DNA from: Pseudooceanicola sp050897975
Lineage (GTDB): Bacteria; Pseudomonadota; Alphaproteobacteria; Rhodobacterales; Rhodobacteraceae
DNA length: 64,000 nucleotides
NCBI RefSeq assembly: GCF_050897975.1
Contig: NZ_JBPAXY010000003.1
Coordinates: 558,001-622,000 of the forward strand
Direction of reading: 5' to 3'
This document shows, one piece after another, positions 49,085 through 57,281 of the stretch (the stretch's first letter is position 1; each line of letters begins with the position of its first letter). The translations under genes were made by a program, and so were the position numbers. The notes under the pieces are model-generated. The model was not told the DNA's origin. It made no database searches and worked only from the letters and a program-made list of their open reading frames with translations.

Positions 49085-49753
49085 TCAGGCGGGCACGCCC
49101 TCGGGCAGGGCCTGGCCCGCGCGGGCCTTGTCGATCTGGGCATGGAACCGCGCCCGGCGCCGGTCCAGCGAGCGGCGGCGCAGGCGACGCGACAGCATCT
49201 TGGTCTTGATCAGCACGATATCGCCCAGCCCGTCGATCAGCACCAGTTTCGGCGCAGGCCCCTCGCGCAGCACCACATTGCCCAGGTGCAGCCCGCTGAC
49301 CACCGCGTCGCTGCCGATCAGGTCGTCGAAGAAGGTGTCGACCAGCCCGTGCAGCTGCGCCGTGCTGTAGCGCGCGTCGGACAGCAGCTCTTTCAGGGTG
49401 CGCGCCATCGTGCCGTCCGGCCCCATGACCTTTTCCACCACCATCCCGGGGCCGAAATTGGTCTGACAGAAGCCGAAGTAGCGCGAGATGTAATCGGGCA
49501 TCGCCCGCGCCCGCCACAGCAGGGCGATATATTCGTCGTATTCCCGCGCCCAGACGCGCATTCCCCCGAACCGCCAGACCGAAAAGCGCCGCAGCCGGGC
49601 GTTGTAGTAGCGCCGCTCATCCTGGCTGCCCGGGCGTACCACCTTGATCAGCATGCCGTTGTGCAGCGGGTGCTGATAGACGATCCGGCTTTGCCCCTGG
49701 CTGAGCGGGGTGGCATCGGACAGGTCGTAATAGGCGGTGATCGGGTCGAGCAT
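49085..49753 (-). CDS. YrbL-like protein (kinase-fold family)
   Basis: A 222-residue protein of the YrbL family (called PhoP regulatory network protein YrbL in enterobacteria). Family features are LSQGQSRIVYQHPLHNGMLIKV, an N-lobe of protein-kinase-like type, and LIGSDAVVSGLHLGNVVLRE with a catalytic-loop-like pattern, then LVLIDGLGD. The start at ATG 49753 gives the family N-terminus; an upstream TTG is less likely. It may phosphorylate a sugar or lipid, as relatives of lipopolysaccharide kinases do, but this is unproven. A good promoter lies 66-94 bases upstream. Confidence 0.85.
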   Translation of the reverse strand: MLDPITAYYDLSDATPLSQGQSRIVYQHPLHNGMLIKVVRPGSQDERRYYNARLRRFSVWRFGGMRVWAREYDEYIALLWRARAMPDYISRYFGFCQTNFGPGMVVEKVMGPDGTMARTLKELLSDARYSTAQLHGLVDTFFDDLIGSDAVVSGLHLGNVVLREGPAPKLVLIDGLGDIVLIKTKMLSRRLRRRSLDRRRARFHAQIDKARAGQALPEGVPA

Positions 49754-49818
49754 GAACAGGGGCCTGGCACGGGAAGAGAGGGGATCCGCCCAGGGCAAAC
49801 CTGAACCGATGAGTTCAG

Positions 49819-49847
49819 ATAGTAGCCGTCACAAAACTGAAACACAA
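49819..49847 (-). promoter_or_regulatory. Sigma-70-type promoter of the YrbL-like gene
   Basis: On the minus strand TTGTGT, 17 bases, then TACTAT. It predicts a leader of about 60 bases. The neighbouring sequence 49848-49940 shows nothing else. Confidence 0.6.
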
Positions 49848-49940
49848 GTAAACCACTTGGGATTAGGGGCACAGCGGATGTGCCCAGGGACGCACAACGG
49901 CCCCGCAGCCAGAGCCGCCGACGCAGACCCGCCCAAGCAA

Positions 49941-49966
49941 AAAGGCCGCCCCGGGGGGCGGCCTTT
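49941..49966 (-). terminator. Terminator of the rplM-rpsI operon
   Basis: AAAGGCCGCC (49941-49950) pairs perfectly with GGCGGCCTTT (49957-49966) around a six-base loop. On the minus strand it runs into TTTTTGC. It lies 22 bases after the rpsI stop. Confidence 0.85.
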
Positions 49967-49988
49967 CGCGATCTCGATCCCGAAACGA

Positions 49989-50477
49989 TTAACGCTTGGA
50001 GAACTGGAACGAACGGCGGGCTTTGCGCTTACCGTATTTCTTACGCTCGACGACGCGGCTGTCGCGGGTCAGGAAGCCAGCGGCTTTCAGCGCGCCACGC
50101 AGCGACGGATCGTAGAGTTGCAGAGCCTTCGAGATGCCGTGCTTGACCGCACCGGCCTGGCCGGTCAGACCGCCGCCCTTGACGGTGGCCATGACGTCGA
50201 ACTCGCCTTCGACACCGGCAACCTGGAACGGCTGGTTCAGGATCAGTTGCAGCACGGGGCGGGCGAAGTAGACTTTCATCTCCTTGCCGTTCACCACGAC
50301 CTTGCCCGAGCCCGGCTTGATCCAGACGCGTGCGACGGCGTCCTTCCGCTTGCCGGTGGCGTAAGAGCGGCCCAGTTCGTCACGGACCGGCTCACGGGGG
50401 GCTTCGATCTCCAGCACGGTGCCTTCTTCGGCGACGGCGTCTTTCAGATCTTCCAGGGAATTCACTTGATCAGCCAT
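49989..50477 (-). CDS. rpsI: 30S ribosomal protein S9
   Basis: A 162-residue S9. The conserved domain begins YATGKRKDAVARVWIKPGSG and ends with the basic tail RKARRSFQFSKR that reaches the P-site tRNA. An N-terminal extension of about 35 residues (MADQVNSLEDLKDAVAEEGT) is typical of alphaproteobacteria. It follows rplM after 3 bases in the standard L13-S9 operon. Confidence 0.98.
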   Translation of the reverse strand: MADQVNSLEDLKDAVAEEGTVLEIEAPREPVRDELGRSYATGKRKDAVARVWIKPGSGKVVVNGKEMKVYFARPVLQLILNQPFQVAGVEGEFDVMATVKGGGLTGQAGAVKHGISKALQLYDPSLRGALKAAGFLTRDSRVVERKKYGKRKARRSFQFSKR

Positions 50478-50480
50478 CTA

Positions 50481-50942
50481 TCAGCTCCGGGTGTTCTTGG
50501 AGTTCATGGACTTGACGTCCAGCACCTCGGGCGACTGCGCCTCATGGGGGTGCTCGGCGCCAGCGTAGACGCGCAGGTTGGTCATCTGCTGGCGGGACAG
50601 GCGGTTGCCGGGCAGCATACGCTTGACAGCCAGGGTCACGACGCGCTCGGGGTGCTCACCTTCCAGGATCTGGCCATAGGTGCGGTCCTTGATGCCACCC
50701 GGGAAACCGGTGTGCCAGTAGTAGCGCTTGTCGGCACGTTTCTTGCCGGTCAGCTGGACCTTGTCAGCGTTGATCACGATGACGTTGTCGCCCATGTCCA
50801 TGTGGGGGGTGAAGGACGGCTTGTGCTTGCCACGCAGACGCATGGCGATGATCGAGGCGAGACGGCCCAGCACGACGCCTTCGGCGTCGATGATGATCCA
50901 CTTCTTCTCGATGTCTGCAGGAGTCGCAGAGAAGGTTTTCAT
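50481..50942 (-). CDS. rplM: 50S ribosomal protein L13
   Basis: A 153-residue L13, starting MKTFSATPADIEKKWIIIDA, with the signature GDNVIVINADKVQLTGKK and the LPGNRLSRQQMTNLRVYAG region. It is the first gene of the rplM-rpsI operon, with a TTGACT-N16-TATAAC promoter 67-94 bases upstream. Confidence 0.98.
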   Translation of the reverse strand: MKTFSATPADIEKKWIIIDAEGVVLGRLASIIAMRLRGKHKPSFTPHMDMGDNVIVINADKVQLTGKKRADKRYYWHTGFPGGIKDRTYGQILEGEHPERVVTLAVKRMLPGNRLSRQQMTNLRVYAGAEHPHEAQSPEVLDVKSMNSKNTRS

Positions 50943-51008
50943 GACGGGTGCCCTTTGGAAATTGGCAGCCCGCGAAGCCAGACGACCCGCGGGCGAAGTG
51001 ATGGACGG

Positions 51009-51036
51009 GTTATACAGCTGCCCGCGCCCCAGTCAA
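51009..51036 (-). promoter_or_regulatory. Promoter of the rplM-rpsI operon
   Basis: On the minus strand TTGACT, 16 bases, TATAAC: a strong sigma-70-type promoter. The predicted leader before rplM is about 60 bases. Confidence 0.75.
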
Positions 51037-51083
51037 GCGCCACAAATCCAAATTTAACGTTCCCTTTCAAAGACTTGCAAAAT

Positions 51084-51099
51084 GGGTATTAAAATACCC
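51084..51099 (-). terminator. Hairpin after the thioesterase gene
   Basis: GGGTATT-AA-AATACCC forms a perfect 7-bp stem 30 bases after the thioesterase stop, followed on the minus strand by ATTTTGC. It also lies just upstream of the rplM promoter, so it could insulate the ribosomal operon. Confidence 0.6.
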
Positions 51100-51128
51100 C
51101 ACAAAATCCGCCCCTCCCGGCGGCACCT

Positions 51129-51575
51129 TCAGCGCTCTGGCGGGATGGAATAGGTCAGCGTGGCCCGCGCCACCGGCGCCGCGCGGCCCTCGGCCGCCGC
51201 CTCGGGCCCCGTGTCCGACCACATCACCACATCCCCCACGGCCAGCACCCGGCCCAGTTTCAACAGCCGCGCCTCGGCCACCAGATCCTGGCCCGCCGCC
51301 GGTTTGCGCATGAAGTCGATCGAACAGTTGGTCGTCACCGCCAGCGCCTTGGGCCCGATCATCGACAGCACCCCCAGATAGACCGCCACATCCGCCAGCG
51401 AGAACATCGTCGGCCCCGAGATCGTGCCCCCCGGCCGCAGGTGCCGGTCATCCACCACCAGGCGCACCCGGATCAGCTTCTCCTCCACATGGTCGACCAC
51501 ATAGTCGCCAGAGACCTGCGGAAAGGCCTCCTTCAGGAAGACCATCAGGTCCTCCGCCGTCATTGCCAGCGTCAT
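51129..51575 (-). CDS. PaaI-type hotdog-fold thioesterase
   Basis: A 148-residue hotdog-fold acyl-CoA thioesterase. The conserved HLRPGGTISGPTMFSLADVA segment holds the catalytic Asp/Ser region of PaaI proteins, and VTTNCSIDFMRKPAAGQDLV is the second conserved strand. It hydrolyses aromatic or short acyl-CoA esters. It is divergent from the enoyl-CoA hydratase gene, with a 56-base gap, so the two acyl-CoA genes may share control. Confidence 0.9.
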   Translation of the reverse strand: MTLAMTAEDLMVFLKEAFPQVSGDYVVDHVEEKLIRVRLVVDDRHLRPGGTISGPTMFSLADVAVYLGVLSMIGPKALAVTTNCSIDFMRKPAAGQDLVAEARLLKLGRVLAVGDVVMWSDTGPEAAAEGRAAPVARATLTYSIPPER

Positions 51576-51631
51576 GCTTTCCTCCCTCGCGTAACCGCCC
51601 TAGAGTTCCAGCAGGAGAGGGAGGAAACAAG

Positions 51632-52420
51632 ATGGCACTTCTGGAACGTCACGACGAGGACGGGATCGCGCGGCTGACGCTGAACGCGCCCGAGCGGCTG
51701 AACGCGCTGAGCGATGCGATGCTGGCGGCGCTCTCGGCCGAGATCGCCGCGCTGCGCGAGGATCGCGACACCCGCGTCGTGCTGCTGTCGGGCGCGGGCC
51801 GCGCTTTCTGCGCCGGTCACGACCTGAAAGAGATGCAGGCGGGTCGCCAGGCTCCGGACCGGGGCGCGGCCTATTTCGCCGATCTCTTCACCCGCTGCGC
51901 CGCGGTGATGACCGGGCTGCGCGACCTGCCCCAACCGGTGATCGCCCTGCCCCATGGCATCGCCACCGCCGCGGGCTGCCAGCTGGTGGCCAGCTGCGAC
52001 ATGGCGATTGCCGCCCAGGGCACCCGCTTTGGCGTCAACGGGGTCAACATCGGCCTCTTCTGTTCCACCCCCATGGTGGCCCTGTCGCGCAACATCCCGC
52101 GCAAACAGGCCTTCGAAATGCTGACCACCGGCGAGATGATCGACGACGCCCGCGCCGCCGACCTGGGCCTGATCAACCGCGCCGTCCCGCCCGAGGCCCT
52201 GGCCGAGGAAGGGCTGGCCCTGGCGCGCAAGGTGGCCGCCAAGCTGGACACCGCGATCCGCATCGGCAAATCCGCCTTCTATCGCCAGGCCGAGATGGGC
52301 CTCGACCAGGCCTATGCCTTCACCGGCGCCGCCATGGTCGAGAACATGCTGGATGGTGACACCGACGAGGGCATCCAGGCCTTCCTGGAAAAACGCGCCC
52401 CCAGCTGGGCGCGCGACTGA
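51632..52420 (+). CDS. Enoyl-CoA hydratase/isomerase family protein
   Basis: A 262-residue crotonase-fold protein. The oxyanion hole is built by GAGRAFCAGHDLKEM (about residues 55-69) and PHGIATAAGCQLVASCD (about 108-124). The catalytic glutamate positions of classical hydratases appear replaced (GVNGVNIGLFCSTPMVALSR), as in the ECHDC3-like subgroup, so hydratase activity is uncertain. It has a strong GGGAGGAAA site before ATG 51632. No other beta-oxidation genes adjoin it. Confidence 0.88.
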   Translation: MALLERHDEDGIARLTLNAPERLNALSDAMLAALSAEIAALREDRDTRVVLLSGAGRAFCAGHDLKEMQAGRQAPDRGAAYFADLFTRCAAVMTGLRDLPQPVIALPHGIATAAGCQLVASCDMAIAAQGTRFGVNGVNIGLFCSTPMVALSRNIPRKQAFEMLTTGEMIDDARAADLGLINRAVPPEALAEEGLALARKVAAKLDTAIRIGKSAFYRQAEMGLDQAYAFTGAAMVENMLDGDTDEGIQAFLEKRAPSWARD

Positions 52421-52632
52421 CCACCCCGGTTGCCCCCGGACTAAAGGCCCCGCCCGGCTCTGGCACCATTGGCGCCACAGACCGGGCGGAAATCGGGGCC
52501 AAAGCACGGCAGATCGCCGCCACCCCGGCACCGATTGCGGCCCCCGCCGCCCACCGTTTCCAAATCGTGGCCAGTGTGGTTCTTCTTTCGCCACTTTCCC
52601 GCCGCATCCCGATCCGCTACCCCTACTCTTAA

Positions 52633-52740
52633 GGATACGAGGGATACGTATCCACCGAACGCACGAGTTTGGGTCACCGTCGGCGCCCCCTCCAGGCCAG
52701 CTCTCTCTGGCAGCCGATCGGGACACGGTGACCCACTCGT
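52633..52740. other. Structured intergenic element with nested inverted repeats
   Basis: Left part: GGATAC (52633-52638) followed by the perfect palindrome GGATACGTATCC (52642-52653). Right part: an outer stem of 16 pairs with one two-base bulge, ACGAGT-tt-GGGTCACCGT (52663-52680) with ACGGTGACCC-ACTCGT (52725-52740). An inner hairpin lies in its loop: GCCAG-CTCTCT-CTGGC (52696-52711), closed by CGGC/GCCG. The gap 52421-53059 (639 bases) has no credible gene. Besides this element it holds repeat copy E. It may be a structured RNA, a regulator-binding array or a remnant of a mobile element. Confidence 0.6.
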
Positions 52741-52930
52741 CTCTCCCCCCCTCGCCCAAGATGCCTGTTCCGCCCCGCCTGACGGCAGGATCGTCGGTCG
52801 CGCGCCCTCCGCCTCCCCCCTGCCCAGGCGTCCAGCCCACCCACACCTGTCCTCTCCGGGCGCCAACCCCTAAGATTTCGCCCCTCGTCCCCCCTCACCC
52901 CCGCCCGCCCCCGGCGCGCTGCCCCCTAAT

Positions 52931-52988
52931 TCTCATTGCCAAAAATATCCCGGGGGACTCCGCGTCAGCGGAGGGGGGCAGAGCCCCC
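52931..52988 (+). repeat. Dispersed two-hairpin intergenic repeat, copy E
   Basis: Box TCTCATTGCCAAAAATATCC then CGGGGGA, stem-loop 1 (CTCCGC-gtca-GCGGAG, 52958-52973), stem-loop 2 (GGGGGC-AGA-GCCCCC, 52974-52988). It lies about 70 bases upstream of trmFO in the same orientation. Confidence 0.85.
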
Positions 52989-53059
52989 ATTCCCCCTTTG
53001 CCATCCCCACATCCCACCGGGGGCTAGCCAAACCCCACCACTTGCCATAGATCGCGCCC

Positions 53060-54415
53060 ATGACACACAGCCCTTCAGAGACACTCCACATCATCGGCGG
53101 CGGCATGGCCGGGTCCGAGGCCGCCTGGCAGGCCGCCCAGGCCGGGATCCCCGTGGTCATCCACGAGATGCGCCCGCAGGTGGAAACCTTCGCCCACCGG
53201 ACCGGCAACCTGGCCGAGATGGTCTGCTCAAATTCCTTCCGCTCGGACGACAGCGAGCAGAACGCCGTGGGCCTGCTGCATTGGGAAATGCGCCAGGCGG
53301 ACGGGCTGATCATGCAGACCGCCGACCGCCACCGCCTGCCCGCCGGGGGCGCTCTGGCCGTCGACCGCGATCCCTTCTCGGAAGAGGTCACCGCGACGCT
53401 GCGCGCCCATCCCCTGGTGACGGTGGAAGAGGGCGAGATCTCCGAACTGCCCACCGAGGGTCACTGGATCATCGCCACCGGTCCCCTGACCTCGGGCGCC
53501 CTGGCCGAGGCGATCCGCGCCGAGACCGGCGCCGAAAGCCTCGCCTTCTTCGACGCCATCGCCCCCATCGTCTATGCCGAGAGCATCGACATGGACACGG
53601 CCTGGATGCAGTCGCGCTACGACAAGGGCGAGACGGAGGAAGAGCAGAAGGCCTACCTCAACTGCCCGATGACGAAGGAGCAATACGAGGCCTTCATCGA
53701 CGCCCTGCTGGCCGCCGAGAAGACCGAGTTCCACGAGGGCGAAACGGCGGGCTACTTCGACGGCTGCCTGCCGATCGAGGTCATGGCCGAACGCGGCCGC
53801 GAGACCCTGCGCCATGGCCCGATGAAACCCGTCGGCCTGACCAATGCGCACAAACCGGATGAGAAGGCCTGGGCGGTGGTGCAGCTGCGCCGCGACAACA
53901 AGCTGGGCACGCTCTACAATATCGTCGGTTTCCAGACCAAGATGAAATACGGCGCCCAGACCGAGGTCTTCAAGATGATCCCCGGGCTGGAGAATGCCAG
54001 CTTCGCCCGTCTGGGCGGCATCCACCGCAATACCTTCATCAACTCGCCCACCCTGCTGGACGACCAGATGCGCCTGCGCTCGCGCCCCAACATCCGTTTC
54101 GCGGGCCAGATCACCGGGGTCGAAGGCTATGTGGAAAGCGCCGCCATGGGCCTCTTGGCGGGCCGTCTGGCGGTGGCCGAGATCACCGGCAAGACCCTGC
54201 CGCCGGTGCCCGCCGAGACCGCCATGGGCGCGCTGGTCACCCACATCACCGGCGGGGCCGAGGCCAAGACCTTCCAGCCGATGAACGTGAACTTCGGCCT
54301 CTTCCCCCCGGTCGAGGGTCTGAAAGGCGGGCGGCGGGGCCGCAAGGACCGCTACAAGGCCTATACCGACCGCGCCAAAGAGCTGTGGACCGGCTGGCTG
54401 GGCACGCAGGGCTAA
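53060..54415 (+). CDS. trmFO: Methylene-THF:tRNA (uracil-54-C5)-methyltransferase TrmFO
   Basis: A 451-residue FAD- and folate-dependent enzyme that makes ribothymidine at position 54 of tRNAs. The FAD-binding GGGMAGSEAAWQAAQ is at the N-terminus, followed by MVCSNSFRSDDSEQNAVGLL, where the conserved cysteine lies. Also present are GYFDGCLPIEVMAERGRETL with the second catalytic cysteine, and NVNFGLFPPVEG near the end. The full family length is present. It is monocistronic. Confidence 0.96.
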   Translation: MTHSPSETLHIIGGGMAGSEAAWQAAQAGIPVVIHEMRPQVETFAHRTGNLAEMVCSNSFRSDDSEQNAVGLLHWEMRQADGLIMQTADRHRLPAGGALAVDRDPFSEEVTATLRAHPLVTVEEGEISELPTEGHWIIATGPLTSGALAEAIRAETGAESLAFFDAIAPIVYAESIDMDTAWMQSRYDKGETEEEQKAYLNCPMTKEQYEAFIDALLAAEKTEFHEGETAGYFDGCLPIEVMAERGRETLRHGPMKPVGLTNAHKPDEKAWAVVQLRRDNKLGTLYNIVGFQTKMKYGAQTEVFKMIPGLENASFARLGGIHRNTFINSPTLLDDQMRLRSRPNIRFAGQITGVEGYVESAAMGLLAGRLAVAEITGKTLPPVPAETAMGALVTHITGGAEAKTFQPMNVNFGLFPPVEGLKGGRRGRKDRYKAYTDRAKELWTGWLGTQG

Positions 54416-54421
54416 GCGATC

Positions 54422-54445
54422 CGCGGCGGGGGCACCCCCGCCGCG
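54422..54445 (+). terminator. Stem-loop after trmFO
   Basis: CGCGGCGGGGG (54422-54432) and CCCCCGCCGCG (54435-54445) form a perfect 11-bp stem with a two-base loop, seven bases after the trmFO stop. It has no T tract. Confidence 0.55.
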
Positions 54446-54575
54446 CCCCCTGTGCCGCAGACCAGTAGAGCGGAAGCCATCCCGCCATCCCTCCCCCGCC
54501 CCGATGTGCACCCCTGCACCTGAGCGCCCCCGCCTGTGACTGGACCTCACCCGCCAGAGGTCTACATTCGGGCGC

Positions 54576-55196
54576 ATGTCTGAAAATTATCTGGAAAAAA
54601 TCTACGGCGTCGATGACGCCGACAAGCAACGTGACGTCTATGACCAATGGGCCGCAAGCTATGATGCGGATCTCACGGACGCCGATTACGAAACCCCCGG
54701 TCGCATCGCCCGCGCGCTGAAATCCGTGCTGCGCGACAGCGAGATGTCGGCCCCCGTGCTGGACTTCGGCTGTGGCACCGGCCTGTCGGGCCTGGCGCTG
54801 ACCGACGCGGGCTTTACCCGCATCCATGGTGCCGATGTCTCGGAAGGGATGCTGCGCGAGGCCGAGGCCAAGCAGGTCTATGAAAAGCTGACCGCCCTGC
54901 CCACGGGCAACCCCGATCCGGGGCTGGTGTCGCGCTATCGCCTGGTCACCGCCATGGGGGCGATCTCGCCCGGCGCCGCGCCCGCCTCTTGCCTGCCCGC
55001 CATCTTCATGGCCCTGCCCTCGGGCGGGCGTGTCGCGCTCAGCTTCAACGACCGCGCCCAGGCGGATGAAGAGTACAGCCGCACCCTGGAGCGGGTCACC
55101 GACAGTTCCGAGGCGGTGGTCGAGCTGGACGAGGACGGGCCGCATGTGCGCTCTGCCGGGTCCACCGCCCGGGTCCTGGTGATCCGCCGCCGCTAA
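54576..55196 (+). CDS. Class I SAM-dependent methyltransferase
   Basis: A 206-residue Rossmann-fold methyltransferase starting MSENYLEKIYGVDDADKQRD. It has YDQWAASYDADL and the SAM motif VLDFGCGTGLSGLAL (about residues 61-75), then the acidic-loop strand HGADVSEGML. The overall pattern resembles UbiE/Williams-Beuren-type small-molecule methyltransferases. The substrate is unknown. A good terminator follows. Confidence 0.9.
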   Translation: MSENYLEKIYGVDDADKQRDVYDQWAASYDADLTDADYETPGRIARALKSVLRDSEMSAPVLDFGCGTGLSGLALTDAGFTRIHGADVSEGMLREAEAKQVYEKLTALPTGNPDPGLVSRYRLVTAMGAISPGAAPASCLPAIFMALPSGGRVALSFNDRAQADEEYSRTLERVTDSSEAVVELDEDGPHVRSAGSTARVLVIRRR

Positions 55197-55245
55197 GGGG
55201 CGCGGCCTTCCCCGGCCCCCAGGCAAGAAAACCCCTTCAAAAAAG

Positions 55246-55277
55246 ACGGGCGGCCCCCATCTCGTGGCCGCCCGTTT
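55246..55277 (+). terminator. Terminator after the methyltransferase gene
   Basis: ACGGGCGGCC (55246-55255) pairs perfectly with GGCCGCCCGT (55266-55275), followed by TT. The A run before the stem could make it act in both directions. Confidence 0.8.
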
Positions 55278-55382
55278 GCGTTTCACTGCCCCCGCGCGGA
55301 CCGACGCAAATATGGCGGACGCGCGGAATTGTGCCCGCCCCCGTCTTGTGATGCCCCGCGCCGCTTTCTAGGGTGGGCCGCC

Positions 55383-56258
55383 ATGATCACCCGTTTCGCC
55401 CCTTCCCCCACGGGCCCGCTGCACCTGGGCCATGCCTTTTCGGCCCTGACCGCCGCGCGTCGTGCCCGGGCGGCGGGCGGCCAATTCCTGCTCAGGATCG
55501 AGGATATCGACCAAAGCCGCGCCCGGCCCGAGTGGGAAACGCTTATTTTCGAGGATCTGCACTGGCTGGGCCTCAGCTGGCCCACCCCGGTGATGCGCCA
55601 GTCTGCGCGGATGCCCGCCTATCGCGCCGCCCTCACCCGGCTGTGGGACATGGGCCTGCTCTATCCCTGCACCTGCACCCGGCGCGACATCGCCGCCGCG
55701 GCCAGCGCGCCGCAGGAAGGGGGCGACCCGGTGATCGGCCCCGATGGGGTGGTCTATCCCGGCACCTGCCGCCCCGCCACGCCGCCCAAGGGCCCCCTGC
55801 CCGAGGCCGTGCTGCGCCTCGACATGGCCGCCGCGATGGAACGCGCCTGCCGCCACGCCCCCCTGGGGTTCACCGAGACCGGGCGCGGGCCCCATGGGGA
55901 ACACGGGGCCCAGGCGATCTCGGTCCGGCGCATGGTCGAGCGGATCGGCGACGTGGTGCTGGCCCGGCGCGAGATGGGCACCTCTTACCACCTGGCGGTG
56001 GTGGTCGACGATGCCGCGCAAGGGGTGACAGAGGTGGTGCGCGGCGCCGATCTGTTCGAGGCAACGCCGATTCACCTGCTGTTGCAACGCCTGCTGGGCC
56101 TGCCCACGCCCGCCTATCACCATCACCGCCTGATCCGCGACGCGAGCGGAAAGCGCCTGGCAAAACGCGACGATGCCCGCGCCCTGCGCCTCTATCGAGA
56201 CGAGGGGCGCAGCCCGGCAGAGGTGATGAAGATGATCGGCCTGCCCCCCGAGGGCTGA
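55383..56258 (+). CDS. gluQ: Glutamyl-Q tRNA(Asp) synthetase
   Basis: A 291-residue paralogue of the catalytic core of glutamyl-tRNA synthetase that attaches glutamate to queuosine in tRNA(Asp) without binding the anticodon. The HIGH-type motif is RFAPSPTGPLHLGHAFSAL (residues 4-22), followed by RIEDIDQSR. A zinc-site pattern CTCTRRD with PGTC follows, and the KMSKS equivalent is GKRLAKRD. The anticodon-binding C-terminal domain is absent, as expected. ATG 55383 begins the conserved sequence. Confidence 0.93.
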   Translation: MITRFAPSPTGPLHLGHAFSALTAARRARAAGGQFLLRIEDIDQSRARPEWETLIFEDLHWLGLSWPTPVMRQSARMPAYRAALTRLWDMGLLYPCTCTRRDIAAAASAPQEGGDPVIGPDGVVYPGTCRPATPPKGPLPEAVLRLDMAAAMERACRHAPLGFTETGRGPHGEHGAQAISVRRMVERIGDVVLARREMGTSYHLAVVVDDAAQGVTEVVRGADLFEATPIHLLLQRLLGLPTPAYHHHRLIRDASGKRLAKRDDARALRLYRDEGRSPAEVMKMIGLPPEG

Positions 56259-56312
56259 GGCACCAGCGCCCCGGGGCACCGCCGAGGACGGGGGCAAACC
56301 CCGACCGACGGA

Positions 56313-56672
56313 TCAGACCATCGGGTCGGCGATGATCACCTCTTCGCCGTCGCGAATGGCGGTATAGAAGCAATTGCGCCGGTTGGTGTGGCAGGCGGGC
56401 CCGGTCTGGTCGACGATCACCAGCAGGCAGTCACGGTCGCAATCCACCCGCATCTCGACCAGCCGCTGCATGTGCCCCGAACTTTCGCCCTTGGCCCAGA
56501 AGCTTTGCCGCGAGCGCGACCAATAGGTGACATGGCCGCTTTGCAGCGTTTTCTCGATCGAGGCCGCGTTCATCCAGGCCATCATCAGAACCTCGCCGGT
56601 GCCCTCTTGCTGGGCGATGGCGGGGATCAGGCCCTTGTCGTCGAATTTCAGGGTGCTGGGATCAAAGCGCAT
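56313..56672 (-). CDS. hisI: Phosphoribosyl-AMP cyclohydrolase
   Basis: Third step of histidine biosynthesis, opening the purine ring of PR-AMP. The 119-residue single-domain HisI has the metal-binding DCDRDCLLVIVDQTGPACHT (Asp-x-Asp-x-Asp-type site and two cysteines), the WMNAASIEKTL motif and SGHVTYWSRSRQSFWAKGE. I prefer ATG 56672 because GGAAAGG lies six bases upstream; ATG 56678 would place it against the start codon. It is separate from the other his genes. It is convergent with gluQ and divergent from the scaffold gene. Confidence 0.95.
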   Translation of the reverse strand: MRFDPSTLKFDDKGLIPAIAQQEGTGEVLMMAWMNAASIEKTLQSGHVTYWSRSRQSFWAKGESSGHMQRLVEMRVDCDRDCLLVIVDQTGPACHTNRRNCFYTAIRDGEEVIIADPMV

Positions 56673-56774
56673 GGGCATCCTTTCCGCCCCTTTCCGATGG
56701 GGCCGTTGCGGCCTATCTAGGGGGAAACACCCGAAAGAACCAGCGCCGCCGCCCCGCGCCGGAAAGGACAGCCG

Positions 56775-57224
56775 ATGAGCGAGACCGACCTGATCAAACT
56801 CTATTCCTCGCGCATCCTGGCGCTGGCGGCCGAGATCCCCCATCAAACCCGGCTCGACGCGCCCGACGCCACAGTGAAGAAACGCGCGCCGCTCTGCGGC
56901 TCGACCGTGACGGTGGACGTGGATGTCGAGGACGGCCGTATCGCCCGTTACGGCCAGGAGGTGCGCGCCTGCGCCCTGGGCCAGGCCTCGGCCAGCGTAG
57001 TGGGGGCGGCGGTGATCGGCTGCACCAAGACGCAGATCCTGACCGCCCGCGACCAGCTGCGCGCCATGCTGAAAGAGGGCGGCCCGGTGCCCGAGGCGCC
57101 CTTTGACGGGCTTGAGGTGCTGCTGCCCGCGCGCGAGTACAAGAACCGCCATGCCTCGATCCTGCTGGCGCTCGAGGCGCTGTCGGAGGCGCTGGAAAAG
57201 GCCGAGGCCAGCGACTGCGCTTAA
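56775..57224 (+). CDS. Iron-sulfur cluster assembly scaffold-like protein (NifU N-terminal/IscU type)
   Basis: A 149-residue protein related to IscU/NifU-N. The first two cluster cysteines are visible in APLCGSTVTVDVDV (about residues 37-50) and VRACALGQASASVV (about 66-79). The third ligand of canonical IscU (LPPVK-C region) is not clear; a final cysteine lies in the last residues (SDCA). It may be a degenerate scaffold or carrier. This type stands alone in many alphaproteobacteria, away from the suf operon. The promoter lies in the 100-base gap with hisI. Confidence 0.88.
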   Translation: MSETDLIKLYSSRILALAAEIPHQTRLDAPDATVKKRAPLCGSTVTVDVDVEDGRIARYGQEVRACALGQASASVVGAAVIGCTKTQILTARDQLRAMLKEGGPVPEAPFDGLEVLLPAREYKNRHASILLALEALSEALEKAEASDCA

Positions 57225-57281
57225 CCGCTTCGCAGGACTTCCGCCCTAGGTCTGGGCCCGCGCAACGATCAGCGGCCCCAG

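Noticed and set aside
52663..52740. Integron attC site
   Set aside because: The nested stems look superficially similar, but there is no recognisable GTTRRRY core site, no integrase and no gene cassette.
52441..53027. Several overlapping 95-237-codon frames in the gap after the enoyl-CoA hydratase
   Set aside because: Pro/Arg-rich nonsense on both strands, no start signals, and they run through the structured element and repeat copy E.
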